A DNA stretch of 21,255 bases from DASUPK01 sp963743575 (GCA_963743575.1 CAVUQC010000003.1:1-21255); one strand, 5' to 3'; positions 6,766-15,234 are shown, numbered from the stretch's first letter. Notes: generated by a model not told the origin, from the letters alone. Numbers and translations: made by a program.

Positions 6766-8021
6766 CGGTCGCGACTGACGGCGAAGCCGTCTCGGCCCCC
6801 AGCCACGCTGCGCAGCAGCCGGTCGAAGGAGCCGGCGAAGGCGTCCGTGGAGAAGTTCTCCTCGGCGTAGCTGCGCGCGGCCTGAGCCTTGCTCCGCAGG
6901 TCCTCGGCATCGTCGAGCGCTGCGATCACGGTGCGAGGGAACAGGTCGGGGTCGGAGCTATCCGCGACCCATCCGGCCTCGGCCTTCTCCACCAGGCGGG
7001 CGGTCTCGCCCTCAGGGTGGACGGCGGCCACGATCGGCAGCCCGTATGCCATGAAGTTCATGAGCTTCGAGGGGAGATTGAACTCCGCCCCCGTGTAGCT
7101 CTGGCTCACCAGCGCGAGGGTCGAGGACCGCAGTTCTCGCTCCAGCTGCTCGTCGGAGACGAGGCCGAGGACCTCGACGCGATCCGAGCGCACCTCGGCA
7201 CGCGCCTCATCGGCGGCGATCCCGTTGCCGGTGACCACGAGCCGCAGATTCCGCTTGGCGACCTCCGCGGAGCGCTCCCAGGCCGCCACCAGAGGCGTCA
7301 GCCCCTGGGTCAGGCCGATGTTCCCCATGCTCAGCACCCGCACCTCCTCCCGCCTCGACCCGAGCTCGTCGGCGCGGAGGTCGGGGAACGGCCGGGTCGC
7401 CGGGTCGTAGATCAGGTCGACCTTCTCCGCCGGCACTCCCTTCGCGAGGACGCTGTCGGCGAAGGCCTGCGAGAGGACCGCGACGCTGTCGCAGTCCGCG
7501 TACGCCCTCCTCTCGAGCCAACGCGAGGCGCGCATGACCGCGCTCTCCTCGTCGACCAGGCCGGTCGTCACTGCTCCGTCGGGCAGCAGGTCGTGCATCC
7601 AGTAGACCCAGGGAACACCTCGCAGGCGGCCGTTGATCACGGCCGCCAGCAGGGCGGGGAAGGGGGGCGAGACGACCAGCAGGACGTCGGGTCTGCCGAG
7701 CAGAGGCGGAAGGATCGGGCTCGCGGCGAGATAGCTCGAAACGATGCTCATCTCCTGGAGCATTCGCTGCCTCCCGGTCTCGCGTCCGACCAGCAGCGGG
7801 AGCCGCAGCAGGCTGACATCGCCGCGGCGCTGCCGGTACGGCCAGCGGCGCGTCCCCCAGCGAGGGTCCGGGTAGTGCGGGTGATTGGCGACCACGTCGA
7901 CCTCCCAGCCCCGCTCGGCGAGCTGGTCCGCGAGCACCGTGCTGACCGGGGCGATGCCGGTCGGCTCGGGCGCGAAATTAGCGCTCCAGAGCTGAATTCG
8001 GGGGCCCCTCAGCCTCGACAT
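6762..8021 (-). CDS. GT4 family glycosyltransferase, WcaI/WbuB-like
   Basis: This is a 419-residue GT-B fold glycosyltransferase, probably cytoplasmic and membrane-associated, adding one sugar to the lipid-linked repeat unit. The N-terminal FAPEPTGIAP (16-25) is typical of the WcaI/WbuB branch of GT4. The C-terminal donor site has GAEFNLPSKLMNF with Glu313, close to the usual GT4 acidic loop, followed by AYGLPIVAAV. The sugar donor and acceptor cannot be told. The reading frame is open to 8072, but ATG 8021 is preferred because the family starts just before RIQLWSANFAPEP and because TAGGAT lies 8 bases upstream. Its TAG stop shares the palindrome CTAG (6762-6765) with the stop of the convergent epimerase gene. 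Confidence 0.9.
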   Translation of the reverse strand: MSRLRGPRIQLWSANFAPEPTGIAPVSTVLADQLAERGWEVDVVANHPHYPDPRWGTRRWPYRQRRGDVSLLRLPLLVGRETGRQRMLQEMSIVSSYLAASPILPPLLGRPDVLLVVSPPFPALLAAVINGRLRGVPWVYWMHDLLPDGAVTTGLVDEESAVMRASRWLERRAYADCDSVAVLSQAFADSVLAKGVPAEKVDLIYDPATRPFPDLRADELGSRREEVRVLSMGNIGLTQGLTPLVAAWERSAEVAKRNLRLVVTGNGIAADEARAEVRSDRVEVLGLVSDEQLERELRSSTLALVSQSYTGAEFNLPSKLMNFMAYGLPIVAAVHPEGETARLVEKAEAGWVADSSDPDLFPRTVIAALDDAEDLRSKAQAARSYAEENFSTDAFAGSFDRLLRSVAGGRDGFAVSRDR

Positions 8022-8029
8022 GGCCGGAG

Positions 8030-8035
8030 ATCCTA
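8030..8035 (-). promoter_or_regulatory. -10-like TAGGAT, leaderless promoter for the WcaI-like GT4 gene
   Basis: TAGGAT on the minus strand, then 8 bases, then ATG 8021. Only 65 bases separate this start from ATG 8087 on the other strand, so the two divergent promoters must be interleaved. Confidence 0.45.
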
Positions 8036-8072
8036 GACAGGGGAACTGGGGTGGCGCGCCGGTCATACTCAC

Positions 8073-8078
8073 TATTCT
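8073..8078 (+). promoter_or_regulatory. -10-like TATTCT, leaderless promoter deciding the start at 8087
   Basis: TATTCT on the plus strand is followed by 8 bases and ATG 8087. This favours 8087 over the in-frame GTG at 8051, which would lie upstream of the hexamer. The surrounding CACTATTCTTCG resembles CACTATTTTGCG at 1378-1389 before the other Wzy-like gene (10 of 12 bases the same). Confidence 0.45.
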
Positions 8079-8086
8079 TCGCCGTC

Positions 8087-9562
8087 ATGGCGATGGCGTC
8101 TCGGACGAGCTCCGTTGTCTGGCTGGGGTTTGCAGCGGCCCTGATGGGGGCACTGGCCGCCGTGCTTCCACCCGCAGGCCTGCTGCTGGTTGCGGCAGCG
8201 ATCGGCCTGTTCCTGCTGGTGGCGCTGATCCGCTTTCGAGCCGGAGCAGGCGCCGCCATCGCCTGGCATCCCGTCGTGATGGTGCTGACCGGCGCGGCGG
8301 TGGTCTCGATCACGTGGAACGGGTTCCGATCCGGCGGGACGTCGCCTCCGGACCTGCTGTTGCTCGTCGCGCTCTTCGGCATCGGCTACTGCTGGTTCCA
8401 GGACACGATCAGCGTGCCACTGCCGGGATGGCTGCTGGGGGCGGCGGGCATCATGTTCGCCTCGCAGCTGCTCAACCAGTTCTTCATCGTCCCCAACCCG
8501 CCGCTGGATCCGCCGCCCTCGTTCACTCCGCCCGGCCCGGCGATCGTCACGATGCTCAGGTTCGAGCTGGCGTTCCTGATCGTCCCGATCGTGATCGGAG
8601 CCGTGGCGTCATCGTGGAGGCGGGCAAACCTGCTCGCCAACCTCTGGATCCTCTCGGCCACGATCAGCGCGGTCATCGCAACTTACGACGGGTTCACCGG
8701 GGCGGGCCTGGGATCGAGCATCACCGGGGTCGTCGTCAACGACGGCAGCCGTGCTGCGGGACTGGCGATTCACCCGAACACCTTTGCCCTGACCTGCTCG
8801 ATGACGCTCCCGCTCGCCCTCCTTCGCGCCGTCCAGCTCCGGGGCGCGGGGCGAGCGGCCGCGATCGTCGCGACGTTCTTCCTGTTCAGCGGGATCCTGG
8901 TCTCCGGCTCACGGGTGGGCCTGATCTCACTGGTCCTGGCCGTCGGCCTGACGGCCCTGTTGATCCCCAAGCTTCGCGCCCGCATCGTCGCCGTCGGGCT
9001 CGCCGGGGCGGTGCTGATGATGATCGTGGCGCCGACGAACAATCCGTTGCTCGAGGGGTTCAGCCGCCTCAGCGGCGGGGGCGACTCGTCCGCGGCGACC
9101 GGCCAGCGCTCCGACCAGTTCCAGGAGTCGCTCCACATCGCGCTGGATCATCCGGTGACCGGGATCGGCTTCACGGTCGTCGCCGACGCCCACAGCCTCC
9201 CGCTCCAGTTCTGGGAGACCGCCGGCTTCGTCGGGATCGCCGCGCTGGTTCTCTACGCGGCGGGCGCCTTCCAGACGGGCTGGCGGCTCTACCGGGACCC
9301 GGGCCTCCCCAGGGGAAGCCCGCCATTCGTCGGGGCCCTGACGATCTCCTTCGCGGTCTGGCTGATTGCCGGGCTCGCGCAGAACGAGATCGCCGATCGT
9401 TACATCTTCGTGCCCGTGGGATTGCTGCTGGGACTGGGGCTGGCCGCCCGGGCCGGGCGGTCGGAGCGGAACGGATCCGAGCAGCTGCCCGCCATGATGC
9501 CCGCGCCTCCCCGCCCGGCTGTGGCTCAGCCTGAGCCCGAGCGGGTCCCGGTCGCCGGCTAG
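8087..9562 (+). CDS. Second Wzy/O-antigen-ligase family membrane protein
   Basis: This is a polytopic membrane protein of 491 residues from ATG 8087 (503 if GTG 8051 is used), with about 11-12 hydrophobic segments. Family marks include GSRAAGLAIHPNTFAL (His-Pro at about 229-230), LVSGSRVGLISL (Ser273 region) and the extracytoplasmic GIGFTVVADAHSLPLQFWETAGFVG (Asp367-Ala-His). This pattern fits a polymerase or ligase of undecaprenyl-linked glycans. Unlike the first Wzy-like protein in this locus it lacks a TPR tail. It ends instead in a short Pro-rich cytoplasmic tail of about 40 residues. It is convergent with the flippase gene 10 bases downstream. One of the two Wzy-like proteins may polymerise while the other transfers the chain to an acceptor, or they may serve different polymers. 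Confidence 0.87.
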   Translation: MAMASRTSSVVWLGFAAALMGALAAVLPPAGLLLVAAAIGLFLLVALIRFRAGAGAAIAWHPVVMVLTGAAVVSITWNGFRSGGTSPPDLLLLVALFGIGYCWFQDTISVPLPGWLLGAAGIMFASQLLNQFFIVPNPPLDPPPSFTPPGPAIVTMLRFELAFLIVPIVIGAVASSWRRANLLANLWILSATISAVIATYDGFTGAGLGSSITGVVVNDGSRAAGLAIHPNTFALTCSMTLPLALLRAVQLRGAGRAAAIVATFFLFSGILVSGSRVGLISLVLAVGLTALLIPKLRARIVAVGLAGAVLMMIVAPTNNPLLEGFSRLSGGGDSSAATGQRSDQFQESLHIALDHPVTGIGFTVVADAHSLPLQFWETAGFVGIAALVLYAAGAFQTGWRLYRDPGLPRGSPPFVGALTISFAVWLIAGLAQNEIADRYIFVPVGLLLGLGLAARAGRSERNGSEQLPAMMPAPPRPAVAQPEPERVPVAG

Positions 9563-9572
9563 GCTCGGCCGC

Positions 9573-10862
9573 TCAGATCGCCGGGGGTGTGGGCGCCGGT
9601 TCCGACGGCAGCGGCTCGGTGGCCATGGTGGCGACAGTTCGCCTCCCGGGGCTCGCCCTCAGGAATGTCGTCCACATCACCGCCGTCATCAGCGCCTGCA
9701 CGACCGTGACGGCCCAGATCGCGCCGAGGGCGCCGTTGATCTCGGCGCCCACGATGCTCGCTGCGAAGACGAGGCCGGTGGTCACTATGTCGATCGCCAT
9801 CACCTTGCCGATTGCGCGCATCCCGAGCAGTCCGGCGCGGGGCCCGGTGAGGAGACCGAGAAACAGGATCTGCACGCCGGTGGCGAAGAGCAGCGGCTGC
9901 GCGACCTCCCAGGAGTCGCCGAGGATGGCGCGGCCCACGCTGTCGGGCAGAACGACGATCACGATCAGGTTCATTGCGGCCGCGGCCGTGCTCAGCACCG
10001 AGACCTTCTCGATGTATCGCCGGATGACGTCGCCGGCTGCGCCGAGCAGGCGGGTCACGTGCCCGATGCTCGCGGCGGTCACGGCGATCTGCAGGGTCGT
10101 GAAGGGGCGCACGAGGAGCAGCGCTCCCTGCACGCCACCGAGTGCCGTCGCCCCGGCGATGGCCCCGACGCTGCTCGCCGCCGCGAGCGCTCCGCTCTGG
10201 GTCGACACGTACGAGATCAGGTAGCGCCAGGAGAAGCTCCACGTGTAGCGCAGCCAAGAGAGGCCGAGGCGGACGCCGTGCGCGCGGTGCTGAGCGAAGA
10301 CCAGCAGCCCGGCCACCGCCCCCGATCCGCCCCAGGCAGCGATCAGCCAGGGCAGCGAATGAGTGCCGGTGATGAACAGGGGGATCACGGCCACGACCAG
10401 GAGCAGGAGCCAGGTCACGTCCAGGACCAGGGCCGAGGACGGGCGCTGGATGGCGAAGCCGAGATAGCGGCCGAGGTCCTGGAGCGCGAGCAGCGGGAGA
10501 CAGAGGCCCAGAACGGCGATCGCCTCGCCCAGGGTCGTGTCGACGGCGGTCACCGCGAGACCGATCAACGCCACGGCCACGCCTATTCCCAGCCCGAGCA
10601 GGCAACTCGCTCCGATCACCTCGCCCTTGCGGTCCTCGGCCTCCTCCGGGTGCACCAGTAGGGGGTCGTTGACGAGCGCCCGAGAGACGCCCTGGGCGAC
10701 CATGTAGAGCAGGAAGACGATCCCGAAGAGCCCGAACGAGGCCGGATCCAGCAGCCGGGCCGCGATCACCGCGATCAGGACGTTGGAGCCTCCGGCAACC
10801 GCCTGATCGACCGTGATCACGCTCAGCTGCCGGCGGATTGACCGTCTCGGCGGGCTGCTCAT
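9573..10862 (-). CDS. Wzx-like oligosaccharide flippase
   Basis: This is a 429-residue integral membrane protein with about 12 hydrophobic segments of the polysaccharide transporter (MOP superfamily) type, expected to flip undecaprenyl-linked repeat units across the cytoplasmic membrane. Support comes from the even spacing of helices, the N-terminal pattern RRQLSVITVDQAVAGGSN followed by ARLLDPASFGLFG (typical of Wzx-like proteins), and its position between a Wzy-like gene and glycan-modifying genes. The C-terminal 25 residues are Pro/Thr-rich and cytoplasmic. The frame is open to 10919, but ATG 10862 is preferred: it starts right before the basic MSSPPRRSIRR segment and has GATACT 7 bases upstream. 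Assignment to the family is firm; the cargo is not known. Confidence 0.88.
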   Translation of the reverse strand: MSSPPRRSIRRQLSVITVDQAVAGGSNVLIAVIAARLLDPASFGLFGIVFLLYMVAQGVSRALVNDPLLVHPEEAEDRKGEVIGASCLLGLGIGVAVALIGLAVTAVDTTLGEAIAVLGLCLPLLALQDLGRYLGFAIQRPSSALVLDVTWLLLLVVAVIPLFITGTHSLPWLIAAWGGSGAVAGLLVFAQHRAHGVRLGLSWLRYTWSFSWRYLISYVSTQSGALAAASSVGAIAGATALGGVQGALLLVRPFTTLQIAVTAASIGHVTRLLGAAGDVIRRYIEKVSVLSTAAAAMNLIVIVVLPDSVGRAILGDSWEVAQPLLFATGVQILFLGLLTGPRAGLLGMRAIGKVMAIDIVTTGLVFAASIVGAEINGALGAIWAVTVVQALMTAVMWTTFLRASPGRRTVATMATEPLPSEPAPTPPAI

Positions 10863-10919
10863 GGCGGCCAGTATCACAGCCGCCGAACTGGCGCTCGCCG
10901 GTTCTCCAGTCTCTAGCAT
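10863..10919. promoter_or_regulatory. Divergent leaderless promoters of flippase and TylF-type genes
   Basis: On the minus strand GATACT (10875-10870) stands 7 bases before ATG 10862. On the plus strand TAGCAT (10914-10919) stands exactly 7 bases before ATG 10927. The flippase hexamer is flanked by an inverted repeat, GGCGGC (10863-10868) and GCCGCC (10879-10884), which could be an operator or chance in GC-rich DNA. No Shine-Dalgarno precedes either start. Confidence 0.45.
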
Positions 10920-10926
10920 CGCCGCG

Positions 10927-11787
10927 ATGCCAGCCTCGGCTACTCAGGTGAATCTGGCGCGGGACCTCTATCTCGACCTGCTCAAGCGGACCCTGACGGG
11001 CGCCCTGACGGAGGACAACGACTCCATCCTCGGTGGGGTGCGGACCTCCGGCTCGGAGAGGCTGGCGAAGCGCGCGGCGGACTCGGTCGGTCGCGTGGCG
11101 GGGCGCTTCGGCTTCGAGGTCGCCTACAAGAAGCCCTACGACCCGGAGCTGCGCGCGAACGGCCGCGACTGGCCCGCCCGGGCGGACTCGATGATCGGCC
11201 TGAAGCGGATGGAGAACATCCAGCACTGCATCGAGACGGTGCTCGATGACGACATTCCCGGAGACCTGATCGAGACCGGTGTGTGGCGGGGCGGGGCGAC
11301 GATCTTCATGCGCGCCGCCCTGAAGGCGTGGGGCGATGAGACGCGCACCGTCTGGTGCGCCGATTCCTTCGAGGGGCTCCCGGCTCCCGATGCCGCCCGG
11401 TATCCGGCGGACGCGGGCGACACCTTCTACACGAAGGGCGGCCTCGCGGTGGGGGTTGACCAGGTGAAGCACAACTTCGAGCGCTACGGGCTGCTCGACG
11501 ATCAGGTGAGGTTCCTCGTCGGCTGGTTCAAGGACACCCTGCCCATCGCGCCGATCGACCAAATCTCGGTGATGCGCCTGGACGGCGACCTCTACGAATC
11601 CACCTTGCAGGCCATCGAGGCCCTCTATCCCAAGCTCTCGCCGGGCGGCTTTTGCATCGTCGACGACTACGGCGACCTGGTGGCCCAGTGCCAGCGAGCG
11701 ATCCACGACTACCGCGACGCGAACGGGATCACCGAGGAGATCGTCGACATCGACGGATTCGGCGCCTACTGGCGCAAGGAAGCCTAG
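10927..11787 (+). CDS. TylF/MycF-type SAM-dependent O-methyltransferase
   Basis: This is a 286-residue class I methyltransferase of the macrocin-O-methyltransferase (TylF) family. These are metal-dependent enzymes that methylate sugar hydroxyls using S-adenosylmethionine. Visible marks are the N-terminal RDLYLDLLKRTLTG (12-25), LIETGVWRGGAT (114-125, SAM-binding loop), WCADSFEGLP (143-152), LDGDLYEST (218-226) and the metal-site-like DDYG (246-249). In this locus it probably methylates a sugar of the repeat unit rather than an antibiotic. ATG 10927 is chosen because the family's conserved N-terminus begins about 11 residues later and TAGCAT lies 7 bases upstream. The convergent SGNH gene ends 2 bases after its stop. 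Confidence 0.92.
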   Translation: MPASATQVNLARDLYLDLLKRTLTGALTEDNDSILGGVRTSGSERLAKRAADSVGRVAGRFGFEVAYKKPYDPELRANGRDWPARADSMIGLKRMENIQHCIETVLDDDIPGDLIETGVWRGGATIFMRAALKAWGDETRTVWCADSFEGLPAPDAARYPADAGDTFYTKGGLAVGVDQVKHNFERYGLLDDQVRFLVGWFKDTLPIAPIDQISVMRLDGDLYESTLQAIEALYPKLSPGGFCIVDDYGDLVAQCQRAIHDYRDANGITEEIVDIDGFGAYWRKEA

Positions 11788-11789
11788 GC

Positions 11790-12539
11790 CTACTCGGTCA
11801 GCCGGTAGTCCGCGACTCCGGCGCGGATGCGGGCCACGGTCTCGAGGTTGGTGTGCGCTCCATCGAACGTCGATTCCACTGGCAATGCCCCGGCCGTGTC
11901 GGCGAGCTGGTCGGTCAGATCGACAAGGGTGGCGTCCTGGATGGGCTCGACGCTGCGGGTGAGGGCTTCACGAAGCTTCCGATGGGCCTCAACCCGTTCC
12001 CCGATCGTGCCGTTGATCGGGAACCACACGTCGGCCTCCGGCACGTCGACGGGCGGCATCGTCACGAAGAACCCCATCCGGTCCGCCTTGAGCAGCCGCG
12101 CGACCTCGGCGCAGTGCCGCACGTATCCGTCGACCCAGTCGAACGAGGAGTCGAGTCGCTCGGCCAGATGCACCCTCACGTCGATCTCCCCGGCCAGGAA
12201 GATCGGTACCAGCGCACCCGGCCTGCCGAATCTGTTGACGAAGCGAGCGACGCGCATGACTCGCGGCGTGAAGCCCTTCCGGGCGATGGAATACATCAGC
12301 CTGGCGCCGTCGCGCAGGATCAGCTGTCCCTCCGGCGCCCGCAAGAACATCCCGTTCGTGACCTGACGGTTGACCGTCATCGCGTGCGAATCCCCGATCC
12401 AGAGCTCGGTCCGGCGCTTCCTGCGCCGCATTGCCCAGACCAGCGACGGCCAGGCGAGCAAAAAGAGGAGCTTGCCCCGGATCCGATCGCTCAGGCGGTG
12501 AGGCTCGATCCGGTTGCTGATGGCGTGCCCATTTTTCAT
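11790..12539 (-). CDS. SGNH/GDSL-fold hydrolase-like protein (putative glycan esterase or acyltransferase)
   Basis: This is a 249-residue protein. The block I nucleophile motif is GDSH (49-52, Ser51). GEID (117-120) occupies the position of the block III GxND motif, with Ile in place of Asn. DGAH (226-229) supplies the Asp and His of block V, followed by TN. The catalytic Ser-Asp-His set is therefore present, but the oxyanion-hole Asn is replaced. Residues 22-36 are hydrophobic, followed by basic RRRKRR, so the N-terminus may be a membrane anchor with the domain on one face of the membrane. In glycan loci such proteins add or remove acyl groups. The start is ATG 12539, 7 bases after TAGCAT. 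It is convergent with the methyltransferase (2-base gap). The fold is fairly sure; the reaction is not. Confidence 0.72.
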   Translation of the reverse strand: MKNGHAISNRIEPHRLSDRIRGKLLFLLAWPSLVWAMRRRKRRTELWIGDSHAMTVNRQVTNGMFLRAPEGQLILRDGARLMYSIARKGFTPRVMRVARFVNRFGRPGALVPIFLAGEIDVRVHLAERLDSSFDWVDGYVRHCAEVARLLKADRMGFFVTMPPVDVPEADVWFPINGTIGERVEAHRKLREALTRSVEPIQDATLVDLTDQLADTAGALPVESTFDGAHTNLETVARIRAGVADYRLTE

Positions 12540-12546
12540 CCGTGAG

Positions 12547-12552
12547 ATGCTA
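12547..12552 (-). promoter_or_regulatory. -10-like TAGCAT, leaderless promoter for the SGNH gene
   Basis: TAGCAT on the minus strand, then exactly 7 bases, then ATG 12539. The hexamer and spacing are identical to those before the TylF-type gene at 10914-10919. Confidence 0.5.
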
Positions 12553-12610
12553 CGAGTCAGGCAAGGACCGGCGACGCAGTCGGCGGGGTCTGGGGGGTGG
12601 TCAAGGGCGA

Positions 12611-13813
12611 ATGAGACAACCTGCGTATTGCACGATCCTGGCGCGCAACTACCTGCCGGCGGCCCTCGCCCTGAGTGACAGCCTGCGCGAGCAGGGCAGC
12701 GAGGTCCCGCTCACGGTGTTCCTCACGGATGCCAAGGCGGAAACCGAGCTTCCCGAGCTCGACGGTGTGCGTTGGATGCATCCCGGGATGCTCGACCTTC
12801 CGGAGCGCCAGGCCCTCGAGCTGGCGATGTCCTACGACCTGGTCGAGTTCGCAACAGCGGTCAAGCCGCTTGTCCTGCGCGCGCTGCTCGGTGAGCACGA
12901 ACAGGTCTGCTACCTGGATCCGGACACCTACGCCGTTTCCCCGATGGAGGAGCTCGGGCCGGCCCTGGAAGCGAGCCCCGGGGGCATCCTGTTGACCCCG
13001 CACTACCTGCAGCCGACTCCCTCGAACGGCGAGTTCTCCGACGGCCACCTGCTCCATGTCGGCACCTACAACCTCGGCTTCTGCGGCGTTGACCGGCGGG
13101 CCGAGGAGTTTCTGACCTGGTGGTGGGGTCACCTGAATAAAGAGTGCCTCCACGATCCGATCGCGGGTCTGTTCGTCGACCAGAAGTGGGTCGACCTCGG
13201 CAGCCTCTACTTCGACGCGACGCCCCTGCGCCACCGTGGATACAACGTCGGCCTCGCCAATCTGCACGAGCGCCCCGTCGACCGAGATGCCGACGGCTAT
13301 TGCATCGCGGGCACCGAGGACCGGCTCCGCCTTTTCCACTTCCACGCGTTTGATCCGCGCCGCCCTGACGAGCTCTCGACCCGCTTCAAGACGTCCCACC
13401 CGGACGGCTTCAGCACCTCCAAGCTGGGCACGGAGGCGCTGATCGAGCTCTGTCAGACCTATGCGGAGGTTGTCCTCGATAAGGAGCAGGAGCTTGGCCC
13501 GCAGCCCGGCTACATCTACGGCGTGGATACGACAGGTCGGCAGATCACCCGGCGCATGCGGCATGCGTATCGCGTCACCGCATTGGCCGACCCGGGCACC
13601 CTGCCGTCCCCATTCGTTGTGGCCGAGGCCGAGCAATACGAAAGGTGGCGGCGGGGAGCTCGAGCCCTGGTTGGCCGGCTGATGCTCTCCGACGTGGTCA
13701 AGGGGATCCGCTGCGCGCTTCCGGAGGAGTACGACAACGTCAAGCGGCGACTGCCTGGCCTGACCAGCCGGTTGCGAGGCCGCATCGTCGAGCGCTCGGG
13801 GATGTGGGAGTGA
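12611..13813 (+). CDS. GT8-like glycosyltransferase (nucleotide-diphospho-sugar transferase fold)
   Basis: This is a 400-residue GT-A fold enzyme. The N-terminus, YCTILARNYLPAALALSDSL (6-25), is the typical first strand and helix of GT8-like enzymes. KPLVLRALL (85-93) precedes the metal-binding DxD motif in YLDPDT (101-106, Asp103 and Asp105). Further conserved elements are TYNLGF (152-157), GLFVDQKWVDL (186-196), YNVGLANLHE (211-220) and LFHFHAFDP (241-249). This set matches a widespread uncharacterised family often found in glycan gene clusters. The donor sugar is unknown. The frame is open from 12542, but ATG 12611 is preferred: AAGG lies a few bases upstream and the conserved fold starts right after. 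The acetyltransferase start follows the stop after a single base, so the two form an operon. Confidence 0.85.
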   Translation: MRQPAYCTILARNYLPAALALSDSLREQGSEVPLTVFLTDAKAETELPELDGVRWMHPGMLDLPERQALELAMSYDLVEFATAVKPLVLRALLGEHEQVCYLDPDTYAVSPMEELGPALEASPGGILLTPHYLQPTPSNGEFSDGHLLHVGTYNLGFCGVDRRAEEFLTWWWGHLNKECLHDPIAGLFVDQKWVDLGSLYFDATPLRHRGYNVGLANLHERPVDRDADGYCIAGTEDRLRLFHFHAFDPRRPDELSTRFKTSHPDGFSTSKLGTEALIELCQTYAEVVLDKEQELGPQPGYIYGVDTTGRQITRRMRHAYRVTALADPGTLPSPFVVAEAEQYERWRRGARALVGRLMLSDVVKGIRCALPEEYDNVKRRLPGLTSRLRGRIVERSGMWE

Positions 13814-13814
13814 G

Positions 13815-14462
13815 ATGGGTCAGGCAGTCAGCCTGATCAAGTATCAGCTGAACCGGGCCCGCAACGTGTGGTGGGGCCGCGATGAGGCCGTGTTGCGGAG
13901 GTTGCAGCGCAAGGGCAGGGTGGTCTACGGCACTGGGACCTACGGGGTCCCGAGGATTCACGATTTCCCGCACTCGCGCACGCGGCTTGTCGTCGGCAAC
14001 TGGAGCTCGATTGCCGGGGAGTACCTCCTGGGTGGCCAGCACGGCATCGAGCAGGTGACGACGTATCCCTTGCGGATCAATCTCGGTCTTCCGGGAGCGG
14101 GCGAGGACGGGGTACCGGCGCAGCGTGGAGACATCCGGGTCGGCTCCGACGTCTGGACCGCCTACGGAGCGTGGATCCAGGGTGGTGTGACAATCGGCGA
14201 CGGCGCCGTCGTCGCCACCGGCGCCGTGGTGACCAAGGACGTCCCCCCGTTCACCATCGTCGGCGGGGTCCCGGCCGACGTGATCAAGCTTCGCCACACC
14301 GAGGAACAGAGAGAGGCCCTTCTCGACATCCGCTGGTGGGACTGGCCCGAGGAAGAGGTCGTCGCGGCGGTCCCCTATCTCGCTTCGACGAACATCGACG
14401 CCTTCATCGAATACGCCCGTGGCAGGCGCCCCCCAGTCAGGAGCCCTGCAGCACGCGCTTGA
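13815..14462 (+). CDS. CatB/Vat-type hexapeptide-repeat O-acetyltransferase
   Basis: This is a 215-residue left-handed beta-helix acyltransferase using acetyl-CoA. The xenobiotic-acetyltransferase signature is present: VGNWSSIAGEYLLGGQHGIE (60-79) with the catalytic-type His76 and VTTYPLRI (81-88). Hexapeptide repeats run from about 106 to 150 (IRVGSDVWTAYGAWIQGGVT, IGDGAVVATGAVVT), followed by the usual IVGGVPADVIKLR (148-160). Within this locus an O-acetylation of the polysaccharide is more likely than antibiotic resistance. It is translated right after the GT8-like gene (one-base gap, GGGAG upstream), so it probably acetylates the sugar that enzyme adds. Its 3' end overlaps the convergent hydrolase gene by 26 bases. 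Confidence 0.9.
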   Translation: MGQAVSLIKYQLNRARNVWWGRDEAVLRRLQRKGRVVYGTGTYGVPRIHDFPHSRTRLVVGNWSSIAGEYLLGGQHGIEQVTTYPLRINLGLPGAGEDGVPAQRGDIRVGSDVWTAYGAWIQGGVTIGDGAVVATGAVVTKDVPPFTIVGGVPADVIKLRHTEEQREALLDIRWWDWPEEEVVAAVPYLASTNIDAFIEYARGRRPPVRSPAARA

Positions 14463-15225
14463 GGAACTCGAACTCGCGCGCGAGCGCGAGACTCGTCGCG
14501 TTCGGCTGGACGCCACCGAAATGGGCGAATTCGGCCGGGGCCGGCCCTGGCGGCAGCACCAGCAGCTGAGATCCGGGAAGTGCCCGGGCGAGCTCTCTGC
14601 CCTGCTCGGAGGGGACAACGGGGTCGCTCTCAGCATTGACCAGCAGGACCTTCGCCCTGATCCTGTCTGCGTAGCGAATCGGACTGAACCTTCCCAGCTG
14701 GTCCTGTCCCAGAGCGTGGACGGCGGCGTTGTAGGCCTCCTGGCCCTGAGGGTCCTGTCGGGCGAGCGTGGTGAGATCGGTCGGCGCCGACACGGCGGCG
14801 ACGCATTCGAGCTGCGGCTCGCGCGCGGCCAGCAGCAGGGCAAGGTTCCCACCGGCGGAGATTCCGGTCGCGCAGACGGGCACGTCCGGATACCGCCTGC
14901 GCGCGGCCTGGTAGACGGCCATCACCTGCCGCAGCGCCTTCGTACCGGCGTCGTAGCGGATCGCGACTGTCGCGTAGCCCTGCTGCTGGACCGTTGGAGC
15001 GCTCGCCTTCATCTCCTGGTATCCGGAGTCGGGACGCTCCCAGCCGCCACCCGGGATCAGCATCACCACGCCCTTCGGCTCCCCACTCGACGGCTGACTC
15101 CAGGAGAGCTGGGCGCCTGCCACGCTTGGCGGCGCCGGGTCGCCGTTGTCGCCGCCGCATCCTGAAGCCACGAGCAAAAGCGGGACCGTCCCCGCCAACA
15201 GGGCTGTCCTTGCCTTGACCCCCAC
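14437..15225 (-). CDS. Alpha/beta-hydrolase-fold lipoprotein (putative esterase)
   Basis: This is a 262-residue exported esterase-like enzyme. The signal peptide ends in a lipobox-like VASGC with Cys23, followed by GGDNGD, so it should be a lipid-anchored protein on the outer face of the membrane. The hydrolase core has the oxyanion-loop PGGGW (58-62), nucleophile elbow GISAGG (Ser123), and likely Asp201 (DPVVP) and His235 (AHFGG). The arrangement resembles the carboxylesterase/BD-FAE group, with the first Gly-rich motif starting in Pro instead of His. A role in deacylating the exopolysaccharide is plausible but unproven. The start is GTG 15225, with TACATT 9 bases upstream and no clear Shine-Dalgarno. 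It lies 42 bases downstream of the GT61 gene on the same strand. Confidence 0.82.
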   Translation of the reverse strand: MGVKARTALLAGTVPLLLVASGCGGDNGDPAPPSVAGAQLSWSQPSSGEPKGVVMLIPGGGWERPDSGYQEMKASAPTVQQQGYATVAIRYDAGTKALRQVMAVYQAARRRYPDVPVCATGISAGGNLALLLAAREPQLECVAAVSAPTDLTTLARQDPQGQEAYNAAVHALGQDQLGRFSPIRYADRIRAKVLLVNAESDPVVPSEQGRELARALPGSQLLVLPPGPAPAEFAHFGGVQPNATSLALAREFEFLKRVLQGS

Positions 15226-15234
15226 GTCTCGCCA

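Noticed and set aside
8051..8086. GTG 8051 as start of the second Wzy-like gene
   Set aside because: It has a possible GGGA ribosome site, but only 29 bases would separate it from the divergent start, and TATTCT-N8-ATG 8087 gives a better fit with other promoters here.
9559..11706. A 715-codon open frame on the minus strand across the flippase and TylF-type genes
   Set aside because: It is very Arg/Pro/Gly/His-rich with no recognisable domain, and it runs over two well-supported genes in other frames. This is expected of high-GC DNA with few stop codons.
13815..14462. Chloramphenicol or streptogramin resistance gene
   Set aside because: The fold matches that family, but the gene is translationally linked to a glycosyltransferase in a glycan locus, where the same fold acetylates sugars.
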